Assembly: GCA_033855775.1 (NCBI GenBank)
Contig: JAWVFT010000040.1
Location: 1-11,533, forward strand
DNA: 11,533 nucleotides
Reading direction: 5' to 3'
From: DASVTR01 sp033855775
GTDB taxonomy: Bacteria; Acidobacteriota; Blastocatellia; Pyrinomonadales; Pyrinomonadaceae
A program made the translations under genes and the position numbers. The notes under the pieces are model-generated. The model searched no databases and was not told the DNA's origin. It saw only the letters and a program-made list of their open reading frames with translations. Below, in pieces: positions 1-6,716 of the stretch; the first letter of the stretch is position 1, and each line of letters starts with the position of its first letter.

Positions 1-6
1 TTGATT

Positions 7-21
7 AACGGACGAGCCGTT
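7..21 (-). terminator. Weak hairpin just after the DUF255 gene
   Basis: On the minus strand the stop codon (26-24) is followed 2 nt later by AACGG-CTCGT-CCGTT, a perfect 5-bp stem with a 5-nt loop, then AATCAA. The stem is short and has no T-tract, so an intrinsic terminator is only a possibility. Nothing else is visible in the first 23 nt. Confidence 0.2.
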
Positions 22-23
22 GT

Positions 24-2117
24 TCAAGGCGCGCTGGCCGTGTCAGTCGCGCGCTCGTCTCTCAACTGCGCGGCCAATTCTTCGGCAGTCGTGACGGGTT
101 GTTGGCAAGTGTAGTTTTCGCAAACGAAAGCCGTCGCCGTGCCGCGCGTCATCGAACGCTCGCGCAGCAGCGGCACGATTTCCGCGGCGCGCGTCTCATG
201 CTCGTCAGCCTGCGCCAAAACTTTATTCGGCAAGTATTCCTTCCAGACTTCACGAACGAGAGCCTGCGTTTGTGCGTCGCCACGCGGGCCGATGATGGCA
301 ATTTCTTTGGGCGACGACAGATGAAAGTCGAGCGCCGCGAGCAATCGCCCGAAGGCCGTCGGGTAGCGCGTCAACGAAGCGCGCAGCAGGCGAAAGATGT
401 TGACGGCGCGGCGGCTGTAATCTTCATTGCCGGTCAAGACCGCCAGCTTGAGCAACACTTCGGCGGCGACCGAGTTGCCGGACGGAGTGGCGTTGTCCAT
501 GAAATCCTTCGAACGAACAATCAACTCTTCGTGGCTTTGGCCCGTGTAGAAATAGCCGCCTTCCTGCTCGTCCCAAAATTCCGTGTTCATTGTTTCGGCC
601 AGTGACACAGCTTCTTCCAGCCAGCGCAACTCGCCGCTCGCTTCGTAGAGAGCCAGCAGCCCGTCAATGAAGAAAGCGTAGTCTTCAAGATAAGCGTTGA
701 GCTTCGCTTGCCCGTCTTTGTAAGTGCGAAGCAGCAAGCCGTCGCGCTTTAAGTTGTCTAAGACAAACTGCGCGTTCTTCGTTGCCGTCGCAAGATAATC
801 GTCGCGTTCCAGAATGGCTGCGGCTTCGGCGAAGGCGGCGAGCATGAGGCCGTTCCATGCCGTCAGAGCTTTCTCGTCGCGGTCTGGCTTGATACGCCGC
901 TCGCGCACGTCGAAGAGTTCGCTTCGACCGCGCGCCAGCGCTTCTTTCAAACGCTCGACCGCAACGCCGTTAGCCTTCGCGGCATCTTCGATTGAGCGCG
1001 TGACGTTGAGTATGTTCTGCCCTTCGAAGTTGCCGCCCGGTGTGACATCGTAATAAGAGCTAAAGAGCGCGCCGTCTTCCGCGCCGAGAATCTCTCGGAT
1101 TTCGTCAATCGTCCAGACGAAAAACTTGCCTTCGTGGCCTTCGGAGTCTGCGTCCTGCGTCGAGTAGAAACCGCCGCGCTCGTCCGTCATCTCGCGCGCG
1201 ACGTAATCAAGCGTCTCTTCGGCGATGCGCTTATAAAAATCGTTGCGCGTCACTTGATAAGCGTGCAGGTAGAGACGCGCGAGCAGCGCGTTGTCGTAAA
1301 GCATCTTCTCAAAATGCGGCACGAGCCAGCGGGCATCCGTCGAATAACGATGAAAGCCGCCGCCGAGTTGGTCGTACATTCCGCCTTCGGCCATCTTACG
1401 GCAAGTGTGCTCGACCATTTCGAGCGCGTCGCTCCGTCCCGTGCGATGATAGACGCGCAGCAAAAATTCCAGATTCATAGGCGCGGGAAATTTCGGGGCC
1501 GAGCCGAAGCCGCCATGCGTCGCGTCGTAAGAACGCGCGACGGCGCGCGCCGCGTCGTCAAGCAACTCAACCGAGATGCTCTCGTTGGAAGCTTGCGCCT
1601 GCCCCAATCGTCGCAACTCTGTGAGCATGGAGACAGCCGATTGCGTTATCTCGTCGGGTTGGGATCGATAAGCTTCGGCGACGCCGAGCAGGATGCGCGG
1701 GAAGCCGGGCATGTTGTAGCGGTCAACAGGCGGATAGTATGTGCCGCCGTAGAAGGGAACGCCTGCGGGCGTGAGAAAGACGGTCATCGGCCAGCCGCCG
1801 TGGCCCGTCATCATCTGCACCGCGTTCATGTAAATCTGGTCAAGGTCGGGTCGCTCCTCGCGGTCAACCTTGATGCTGATGAAGTTCTCGTTCATGAGAC
1901 GCGCAATCTCTTCGTTCTCGAACGACTCGTGCTCCATGACGTGACACCAGTGGCAAGCCGAATAGCCGATGCTCAGCAGGATTGGCTTATTCTCCTCGCG
2001 CGCGCGCGCCATGGCTTCTTCGCCCCACGGATACCAATTAACCGGATTGTGCGCGTGCTGCAAAAGATAAGGGCTGGTTTCGCCGCTCAGACGATTAGTG
2101 TGCTTGTGCTCGGTCAT
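24..2117 (-). CDS. DUF255 thioredoxin-domain protein (YyaL / SPATA20 family)
   Basis: Full-length member, 697 aa from this start, within the family's usual size of about 650-750. Seen: the N-terminal signature TSPYLLQHAHNPVNWYPWG (about 14-32), a thioredoxin-like domain with CHWCH at 55-59 and the following MEHESF, then KVDREERPDLDQIYMN and GGWPMTVFLTP. An (alpha/alpha)6-barrel part follows, with QLGGGFHRYSTD, VPHFEKMLYDN and LTAWNGLM. The C-terminal Cys pair C666/C671 (VCENYTCQQP) is present. Molecular function is poorly known in bacteria; a cytoplasmic redox or epimerase/hydrolase-like role is only suggested by fold. Start: the open frame extends to 2234, but only from a TTG and through composition unlike the family. 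ATG codons at 2120 and 2117 follow GAGGGG; 2117 gives the better spacing (4 nt). A minus-strand -10-like TACAAT lies at 2158-2153 without a convincing -35. It is divergent from ETF-QO. Confidence 0.93.
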   Translation of the reverse strand: MTEHKHTNRLSGETSPYLLQHAHNPVNWYPWGEEAMARAREENKPILLSIGYSACHWCHVMEHESFENEEIARLMNENFISIKVDREERPDLDQIYMNAVQMMTGHGGWPMTVFLTPAGVPFYGGTYYPPVDRYNMPGFPRILLGVAEAYRSQPDEITQSAVSMLTELRRLGQAQASNESISVELLDDAARAVARSYDATHGGFGSAPKFPAPMNLEFLLRVYHRTGRSDALEMVEHTCRKMAEGGMYDQLGGGFHRYSTDARWLVPHFEKMLYDNALLARLYLHAYQVTRNDFYKRIAEETLDYVAREMTDERGGFYSTQDADSEGHEGKFFVWTIDEIREILGAEDGALFSSYYDVTPGGNFEGQNILNVTRSIEDAAKANGVAVERLKEALARGRSELFDVRERRIKPDRDEKALTAWNGLMLAAFAEAAAILERDDYLATATKNAQFVLDNLKRDGLLLRTYKDGQAKLNAYLEDYAFFIDGLLALYEASGELRWLEEAVSLAETMNTEFWDEQEGGYFYTGQSHEELIVRSKDFMDNATPSGNSVAAEVLLKLAVLTGNEDYSRRAVNIFRLLRASLTRYPTAFGRLLAALDFHLSSPKEIAIIGPRGDAQTQALVREVWKEYLPNKVLAQADEHETRAAEIVPLLRERSMTRGTATAFVCENYTCQQPVTTAEELAAQLRDERATDTASAP

Positions 2118-2236
2118 CATTCCCCTCGAAAGTTGTTTGTAGATTTGCGAGCATTGTATCGCCGCAGGCAATCGTGCGCCTAATGCCGGAAGGGCTTGAC
2201 GAGCGATTGCCGCCCCGCAACTTAAGCGCGTCAAGT

Positions 2237-2265
2237 TCGACTGTCTTCGCTCGCTTTGCTATACT
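2237..2265 (+). promoter_or_regulatory. Sigma70-like promoter of the ETF-QO gene
   Basis: Seen: TCGACT at 2237-2242 (4 of 6 matches to TTGACA), a 17-nt spacer, and TATACT at 2260-2265 (5 of 6 matches to TATAAT), on the strand of the ETF-QO gene. The predicted transcription start is near 2271-2273, giving a 5' leader of about 80 nt. The AT-rich -10 stands out in GC-rich surroundings. No experimental support. Confidence 0.55.
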
Positions 2266-2286
2266 GAATGAGTGAATGGTCATTCA
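2265..2286. promoter_or_regulatory. Operator-like palindrome overlapping the ETF-QO start site
   Basis: Seen: TGAATG-GT-CATTCA at 2273-2286, perfect 6-bp arms around a 2-nt centre. A further TGAATGA at 2265-2271 pairs with TCATTCA at 2280-2286 with an 8-nt spacer. It begins at the last base of the -10 box and covers the predicted start site, a position suited to repression. Known: TGAATGA...TCATTCA half-sites are bound by the Bacillus TetR-family FadR, which controls beta-oxidation and ETF genes. Inferred: a TetR/FadR-like repressor acts here. No such regulator is encoded in the window. Confidence 0.5.
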
Positions 2287-2353
2287 TTTTTTTCCCCGCT
2301 ATTGTTATAGCAAACAGCAGCGGCATAGTTTACTAACAGTTGGAGTTTAAGAC

Positions 2354-4063
2354 GTGGAACGAGAAACACTGGAAATGGATGTGGTCTTCGTCGGGGCGGG
2401 GCCTGCGAATTTGAGCGGCGCGCTGCATCTGGCGCGGCTCGTGCGCGAGCATAACGAGGCGGTCGCGGGCGGACAGCGCGAAGGCAAGTCGCTCGGCGAA
2501 ATTGAAATCGGCATCATCGAAAAGGGCGCGTATGTCGGCGCGCACATTCTTTCCGGCGCGGTCATGGACCCGCGCGCCTTGAAAGAGTTGATGCCTGATT
2601 TTGAAGCGCAGGGAGCGCCGGTTGAGTCTCCCGTCAACGATGACTATTTTTATTACCTGACGGAAAAGCGCGCGATTCGTTCGCCCATCACGCCGCCGCC
2701 TTTGAAGAATCACGGCTATCTCATCGTCGCTCTGAATCGCCTGACCGCCTGGCTCGGAGAAAAGTGCGAAGAGGCTGGCGTCAACATCTTCCCGGAGTTT
2801 CCCGGCGCGTCGATGCTCTACGATGAAGATGAGCGCGTGGTCGGCGTCCGCACGGGCGACAAGGGCATTGATAAGGAAGGCAAGCCGAAGGCTAACTTCG
2901 AGCCGGGCGTTGACCTGCGCGCGAAAGTGACTGTGCTTGGCGAAGGCCCGCGCGGCTCTCTGACGAAAGAATTGTCGCAGCGTCTTAATCTCAACGACGG
3001 GCGCGAGCCCCAGGTCTACAGTCTGGGCATCAAGGAGTTGTGGGAGTTGCCCGACGACCGTTATCCGGCGGGCCGCGTGACGCACACGCTCGGCTATCCG
3101 TCCGACGCGCAGACCTACGGCGGCGGTTGGATTTACGGCATGCAGAATCGCATCCTCAATCTGGGCTACGTCACCGGACTCGATTATCGCGACCCTCTGC
3201 TCGACCCGCACGCGGAGTTTCAGCGATTCAAACAACACCCGCACATCGCGCGCCTGCTCGAAGGCGGCAAGATGATTCGCTACGGAGCGAAGACGATTGC
3301 GGCGGGCGGGATGTACGCGATGCCGCAGATTTATGCGGACGGAGTGTTGCTGGTCGGCGACTGCGCGGGCTTCCTCAATTCGCAACGCCTGAAGGGCATC
3401 CACACGGCGATTAAGAGCGGCATGCTCGCCGCCGAAGCAATCTTCGAGGCGTTGCTGGCCGGAGACTATTCGGCGCAGCAGCTTCGACGCTATGAAGAGT
3501 TGGTGAACGAGAGTTGGATTATGACGGAGCTACGCAAGGTCAGAAACTTTCACGCGAGCTTTCGTCATGGTCGTTGGCTTGGAATCGCAAACGCCGGGTT
3601 GCAGTTTCTCACTGGCGGTCGTTCGTGGGGCATCTTCGACCGCTTGCGCGCCGAGCCGGGACACGAAGCGATGCGGAAGCTTTCGTCTTACGGCTATCAA
3701 GGCGACAACGTTGAGCAGCGTTACGACGGGCTTCGTTTCGACGGCAAGATTACGTTCAATAAGCTGACGGATGTTTACCACGCCGCCGTCGGCCACGACG
3801 AAGACCAGCCCGTCCACCTGCACGTGCTCGACACCAACATCTGCTCCACACGCTGCGCCGAAGAGTATGGCAATCCCTGCCAGCGTTTCTGCCCGGCGGC
3901 GGTCTACGAGATGGTCGAAGACGGCGGCAACGGAAAACGACGCCTTCAGATTAACTTTTCCAACTGCGTCCACTGCAAGACCTGCGACATCATGGATCCA
4001 TATCAAATCATCAACTGGGTCACGCCCGAAGGCGGCGGCGGCCCGGACTACAAGGGAATGTAA
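2354..4063 (+). CDS. Electron-transfer flavoprotein:ubiquinone oxidoreductase (ETF-QO)
   Basis: Takes electrons from reduced ETF and passes them through FAD and a [4Fe-4S] cluster to the membrane quinone pool, linking acyl-CoA dehydrogenases to respiration; the family is a peripheral inner-membrane protein. 569 aa, a normal length. Seen: FAD-binding GAGPA at 14-18 (next residue N19, usually G), a central domain with GYVTGLDYRDP, the second FAD motif GDCAGF (G335-D336) followed by KGIHTAIKSG, and a C-terminal ferredoxin-like part with C513 in the CPAAVYE segment and C538/C541/C544 in CVHCKTC, the probable four cluster ligands. Start: GTG at 2354 with GGAG 8 nt upstream; the resulting MERETLEMDVV matches the family N-terminus, so the ATG at 2375 is less likely. 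No ETF alpha/beta genes are in the window. The upstream palindrome suggests fatty-acid-responsive control. Alternative: none serious. Confidence 0.97.
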   Translation: MERETLEMDVVFVGAGPANLSGALHLARLVREHNEAVAGGQREGKSLGEIEIGIIEKGAYVGAHILSGAVMDPRALKELMPDFEAQGAPVESPVNDDYFYYLTEKRAIRSPITPPPLKNHGYLIVALNRLTAWLGEKCEEAGVNIFPEFPGASMLYDEDERVVGVRTGDKGIDKEGKPKANFEPGVDLRAKVTVLGEGPRGSLTKELSQRLNLNDGREPQVYSLGIKELWELPDDRYPAGRVTHTLGYPSDAQTYGGGWIYGMQNRILNLGYVTGLDYRDPLLDPHAEFQRFKQHPHIARLLEGGKMIRYGAKTIAAGGMYAMPQIYADGVLLVGDCAGFLNSQRLKGIHTAIKSGMLAAEAIFEALLAGDYSAQQLRRYEELVNESWIMTELRKVRNFHASFRHGRWLGIANAGLQFLTGGRSWGIFDRLRAEPGHEAMRKLSSYGYQGDNVEQRYDGLRFDGKITFNKLTDVYHAAVGHDEDQPVHLHVLDTNICSTRCAEEYGNPCQRFCPAAVYEMVEDGGNGKRRLQINFSNCVHCKTCDIMDPYQIINWVTPEGGGGPDYKGM

Positions 4064-4069
4064 AGAGAG

Positions 4070-4215
4070 TGACGAGTGACAAGTGACGAGTGACAAGCAA
4101 GAAGCAGCAGCAGTGAGCCATTAGTCATGAAGGACGAGCGACAAGTGGCAAGCTGTTTGCGCTCATTACTCATCACTCATCGCTTGTCACTAACTCGTCA
4201 CTCGTCACTTGTCAC
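4070..4215. repeat. Inverted pair of 7-nt TGA-phased repeats (array A)
   Basis: Left part on the plus strand: TGACGAG/TGACAAG alternating, with TGA at 4070, 4077, 4084 and 4091, starting 6 nt after the ETF-QO stop. Right part is inverted: TGA on the minus strand at plus positions 4163-4165, 4170-4172, 4177-4179, 4198-4200, 4205-4207 and 4212-4214. A perfect 19-bp inverted repeat joins 4076-4094 (gtgacaagtgacgagtgac) to 4197-4215, with about 100 nt between. The 7-nt step puts stops in all three frames. Not CRISPR: units are far too short and there are no spacers. Confidence 0.85.
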
Positions 4216-4222
4216 TGTTCTT

Positions 4223-4663
4223 ATGCTCTTGTCCGCCGATTCACATCAGCACATAGAAGCCTTTCATCGTCATTTCGGCGACGATAAAACGTTGCGGCTG
4301 CCGCCCGTGCATCTGCATCACGGGAGAGTGGCGCGTTGGGTGACGCATGCTTTCCACATCAGCGCCATCACTTTCGGACGCCACGTTTTCATCAAGCCGG
4401 AGTTGACGGCGCGCGACGAAAGCGGACGCTTGACTGCGCCCGCGTGGCTCGTCGCGCACGAGACGACGCACGTGCTGCAATACGAGGCAGCAGGGTTCGT
4501 GCCTTTCCTGGTTTCCTACCTGCTTGATTACTGGCGCGGCTTGCGGCGGCAGAAAAGGTGGGACGCGGCGGCGCGGATGGAAGCCTACAGCGCGATTAAA
4601 GTTGAATGCGCTGCGCGCGAAGCCGAAAGAGCCTACGCGCGTTGGACGCACGAGCAGGAATGA
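4223..4663 (+). CDS. Small HExxH metallopeptidase-like protein (DUF4157-like)
   Basis: 146 aa, one compact domain. Seen: AHETTHVLQYE with zinc-ligand candidates H79, E80 (catalytic) and H83, and an ARMEAYSA segment in which E120 could be the third ligand, the usual arrangement in DUF4157-type domains. A His-rich N-terminal stretch and the hydrophobic stretch FVPFLVSYLLDYW (about 92-104) flank it. No signal peptide or clear membrane helix. Substrate unknown; proteolysis is not shown. Start: the frame is open back to 4127, but residues upstream are only a readthrough of the repeat (SLLITHRLSLTRHSSLVT), so ATG 4223 is preferred although no good ribosome site precedes it. The gene stands alone and converges on rpoZ. 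Family assignment is by motif only. Confidence 0.75.
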   Translation: MLLSADSHQHIEAFHRHFGDDKTLRLPPVHLHHGRVARWVTHAFHISAITFGRHVFIKPELTARDESGRLTAPAWLVAHETTHVLQYEAAGFVPFLVSYLLDYWRGLRRQKRWDAAARMEAYSAIKVECAAREAERAYARWTHEQE

Positions 4664-4760
4664 ACCCGGCAGCTTTGAACGAAGCTTGAGCGATAAACAC
4701 GAACGATGAAGGCGAAGCTTTGAAGAGCTTATCGCTCATCACTCATCGTTCAGGGTTCAT
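4660..4760. repeat. Inverted/heptamer repeat between convergent stop codons (array B)
   Basis: Outer arms ATGAACCC (4660-4667) and GGGTTCAT (4753-4760) are perfect inverses and each contains the stop codon of one flanking gene. Inside, TGAGCGATAA (4687-4696) is inverse to TTATCGCTCA (4729-4738), and GAACGATGA (4701-4709) to TCATCGTTC (4743-4751). Read on the minus strand, stop triplets occur every 7 nt at plus positions 4757, 4750, 4743, 4736 and 4729 (TGA four times, then TAA); the first is the rpoZ stop itself. It may form alternative hairpins and act as a bidirectional terminator, but there is no T-tract. Confidence 0.8.
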
Positions 4761-5002
4761 CCTTCCTCGTTTTCTTTCTCTTCATTCATGATGGTGAAAA
4801 AGACTTTGCCGCGCATGACTTCTTCGAGGGCGACACGCGTGGGCTTGTGCTTTTGCGTGTCCATGTCCACGCGCGGGCGCGCTCCGCGTTGAAGCTGCTT
4901 GCTTCTTTTGGCCGCGACGATAATCAGCCGGTACTTTGAATCCATCTCGACCTGTTCGTTCTCCGGTTCGACTTCAATTGTCTCTGCGATTGTTTTAGCC
5001 AT
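4757..5002 (-). CDS. rpoZ: DNA-directed RNA polymerase subunit omega
   Basis: Small RNA polymerase subunit that clamps beta-prime during assembly. 81 aa, typical. Seen: the conserved core DSKYRLIIVAAKRSKQLQRG (21-40) and HKPTRVALEEVMRGKV (52-67), the two blocks that define omega, plus an acidic N-terminal lead and an acidic C-terminal tail (NEEKENEEG). It lies 73 nt downstream of gmk on the same strand, the common gmk-rpoZ order, which supports the call. Start ATG 5002; the only good ribosome site is GGAGGG about 12 nt upstream, and its GGAG sits in the loop of a small hairpin (5012-5027). Its stop codon is the first unit of array B. Confidence 0.94.
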   Translation of the reverse strand: MAKTIAETIEVEPENEQVEMDSKYRLIIVAAKRSKQLQRGARPRVDMDTQKHKPTRVALEEVMRGKVFFTIMNEEKENEEG

Positions 5003-5011
5003 TTTTGATTG

Positions 5012-5027
5012 CGGCCCTCCAAGGCCG
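5012..5027 (-). promoter_or_regulatory. Hairpin presenting the rpoZ ribosome-binding site
   Basis: On the minus strand CGGCC-TTGGAG-GGCCG: a perfect 5-bp GC stem with a 6-nt loop. The loop carries GGAG and the stem the following GG of the only strong Shine-Dalgarno sequence for rpoZ. Spacing to the ATG (about 12 nt) is longer than ideal. Folding could limit ribosome access or, with the motif in the loop, present it. Function is inferred from position only. Confidence 0.4.
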
Positions 5028-5052
5028 TTTCCGTTTAGTTAAGATAATTTCT

Positions 5053-5099
5053 CAAGAGCCGTGCCGTGCGCCGGTTCAAGTTGAGGGCGACGGCTCTTG
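5053..5099 (-). other. 10-bp stem-loop across the gmk stop codon
   Basis: CAAGAGCCGT (5053-5062) and ACGGCTCTTG (5090-5099) are perfect inverses separated by 27 nt, so the gmk-rpoZ transcript can form a 10-bp stem. The gmk stop (5078-5076) lies in the loop. No T-tract follows, so it is not a standard terminator; an mRNA-processing, stabilising or partial-attenuation site is possible. Confidence 0.45.
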
Positions 5100-5762
5100 C
5101 GTAAAGGTTGACAGAACTTGCTGCGCCGCCTGTTCCTGTCGTTCGCGGCGCGCTCGTTCGGCGTAGATGATGGCGGCCAATTGTCCCGCTGCCCGCTCGG
5201 CATCGTCGTTGATGACGACATATTCAAACTCTGTGTAGCGTTCGACCTCGCCGCGCGCGTTGCGCAAGCGCACAGCCAAGTCCGCAGGATTCTCCGAGCC
5301 TCTGGCGATGAGCCGCGCCCGCAAAACTTCAAAAGACGGCGGCAGGATAAAGACGCCGATGGCGTTGATTTCCAACTGGCGCACGTTGGCCGCGCCCTGC
5401 ACGTCTATCTCAAGAATGATGTCGCGCCCTTCGGCCAACTCGCGCGCCACCTGCATGCGCGAAGTGCCGTAGCGGTTGCCGTGAACGTAAGCCCATTCCA
5501 GAAACTCGCCCGCGCCGACCAGTTTTTCAAATTCCGCGGGCGAAACGAAAAAGTAGTGCTGCCCGTGAACCTCGCCCTCGCGGCGGGGGCGCGTCGTAAA
5601 CGAAACAGAATAGCCGAGGTCTGGGACAGACTTCAACACGCGGCGAATCAACGTTCCCTTGCCGCCGCCCGAAGGCGAACTGACGACGACGAGCATGCCG
5701 CGCGCAGACACGCTGCCCGCTTGCCGCTCATCTCTTTGCGCGCTCATCAATTTACCGGACAT
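5076..5762 (-). CDS. gmk: Guanylate kinase
   Basis: Phosphorylates GMP to GDP with ATP in the cytoplasm; essential step of GTP and (p)ppGpp precursor supply. 228 aa, slightly longer than the usual 200-210. Seen: a P-loop SSPSGGGKGT (28-37) with K35, the GMP-binding region SFTTRPRREGEVHGQHYFFV (54-73) with R58, R61 and Y70, then E89 and GNRYGTS with Y98 and T100, the core strand ILEIDVQGAANVR, and the LID/adenine region RLRNARGEVERYTEFEYVVIND. The extra length is an unconserved N-terminal lead of about 20 residues and a charged C-terminal tail. Start at 5762 is 12 nt after the yicC stop, consistent with one transcript; in-frame ATG codons at residues 6 and 23 are alternatives, the latter right before the first strand. 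Confidence 0.97.
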   Translation of the reverse strand: MSGKLMSAQRDERQAGSVSARGMLVVVSSPSGGGKGTLIRRVLKSVPDLGYSVSFTTRPRREGEVHGQHYFFVSPAEFEKLVGAGEFLEWAYVHGNRYGTSRMQVARELAEGRDIILEIDVQGAANVRQLEINAIGVFILPPSFEVLRARLIARGSENPADLAVRLRNARGEVERYTEFEYVVINDDAERAAGQLAAIIYAERARRERQEQAAQQVLSTFTQEPSPST

Positions 5763-5774
5763 TTCGGCGTCGGC

Positions 5775-6653
5775 TTACTCGACATTCTGCACTTGCTCGC
5801 GCAGCTTTTCCACTTCCGCTTTGATTGCCAGACCCGCATCCTTGATGGTCAGGTCGTTTGATTTGGAGAGCACCGTGTTGGCTTCGCGGTTCAATTCCTG
5901 CAAGAGAAAGTCAAGGCGTTTGCCTGTCTCGCCTCCGCTCGCGAGCGTGTCGCCGAACTGCGTCAGGTGGCTTCGGAGACGGGCGATCTCTTCGCTGATG
6001 TCGCTGCGGTCGGCAAGGTAAGCGACCTCCTGCGAGAGACGCCCCTGGTCTAGTTCGATACTCTGGCCGTCGCGCGCCATAAGCTCGGAGACTCTTTTCT
6101 GCAAGCGCGAGCGATAGGCATCAACCAAGCCTCCCGCCGCCGCTTCAATCACCGGAACGTGCAGCGCGATTTCATCGAGCCGCCCGCGCATCTCCTTCGA
6201 GAGAGCTTCGCCCTCGCGCGTCCGCATCGCTTCCAACTCGTCCAGTGCTTCGTCAATCGCTTGCTCAATGCCCGCAATCATTCGTTCATCAATGCCATCA
6301 CGCACGGGTTGCATCGCGCCCGGCAGTCGCGCCAGCACGTTGATGTCCGGCTCGCCTGAGAGCGCGAACTCCTGCTGCATCGCGCGCAGGGCGCTGATGA
6401 AGCCCGCGATTAGAGGGCGATTCAATTCATAAGCGACTTCGCCCGTCCGCTCGAAAGTGATGGTCGCATCGACGCGCCCGCGCGACAGCCGCTCCCCGAT
6501 GCGGCGCTTAATGACGGCTTCAAGCGATGACAGTTCGGCTCCGAGCCGCAGGTGAATATCAAGGAATCTATTGTTGACGGTCTTGAGGTCAACGGCGACG
6601 GAGAAGTTCTCGCCCGTCACCGAGCCGCGTCCGAACCCGGTCATTGATTTCAT
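5775..6653 (-). CDS. yicC: YicC family endoribonuclease
   Basis: 292 aa, full length. Seen: the N-terminal family signature MKSMTGFGRG and VDLKTVNNRFLDIHLRL, the central SRGRVDATITFER, and the highly conserved C-terminal block GKRLDFLLQELNREANTVLS (244-263) with SKSND after it (DUF1732). Known: E. coli YicC is an endoribonuclease that takes part in small-RNA decay; stress and stationary-phase roles are reported for the family. It sits directly upstream of gmk (12 nt gap), an arrangement found in many phyla. No Shine-Dalgarno sequence is seen before the ATG at 6653; the preceding bases are a T-run and array C. The ATG at residue 4 is an alternative but has no ribosome site either. Translation may be leaderless-like after processing or depend on readthrough from the exporter gene. 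Confidence 0.96.
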   Translation of the reverse strand: MKSMTGFGRGSVTGENFSVAVDLKTVNNRFLDIHLRLGAELSSLEAVIKRRIGERLSRGRVDATITFERTGEVAYELNRPLIAGFISALRAMQQEFALSGEPDINVLARLPGAMQPVRDGIDERMIAGIEQAIDEALDELEAMRTREGEALSKEMRGRLDEIALHVPVIEAAAGGLVDAYRSRLQKRVSELMARDGQSIELDQGRLSQEVAYLADRSDISEEIARLRSHLTQFGDTLASGGETGKRLDFLLQELNREANTVLSKSNDLTIKDAGLAIKAEVEKLREQVQNVE

Positions 6654-6664
6654 AAAAACAGTGG

Positions 6665-6688
6665 TCAGCGGTCAGCGGTCAGTTGTCA
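6665..6688 (-). repeat. 7-nt TGA-phased repeat (array C)
   Basis: On the minus strand TGACAAC-TGACCGC-TGACCGC-TGACCAC: four units with TGA at plus positions 6686-6688, 6679-6681, 6672-6674 and 6665-6667, closing all three frames. It lies between the exporter stop (6719-6717) and the yicC ATG (6653), ending 11 nt before that ATG. A short palindromic element aagcttaaagctt (6694-6706) lies beside it. Unlike arrays A and B, no inverted partner is visible. Confidence 0.8.
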
Positions 6689-6716
6689 GCCGGAAGCTTA
6701 AAGCTTGCTGCTGCCT

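Noticed and set aside
1134..2183. 349-aa plus-strand open frame opposite the DUF255 gene
   Set aside because: Shadow of a GC-rich gene: the translation is rich in Arg, Val and Ala with no recognisable motif, and the opposite strand encodes a well-conserved full-length protein.
2118..2234. 39-residue N-terminal extension of the DUF255 protein
   Set aside because: Needs a TTG start, lacks family similarity, and a ribosome site lies directly before the internal ATG pair.
2333..3403. 356-aa minus-strand open frame opposite ETF-QO
   Set aside because: Same antisense artefact; no domain, while the plus strand carries clear FAD motifs.
4070..4215. CRISPR-like array
   Set aside because: Seven-nucleotide contiguous units without spacers or cas genes; tandem/inverted short repeat instead.
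5118..5861. 247-aa plus-strand open frame across gmk and yicC
   Set aside because: Antisense to two conserved genes and crossing their junction; Arg/His-rich without motifs.
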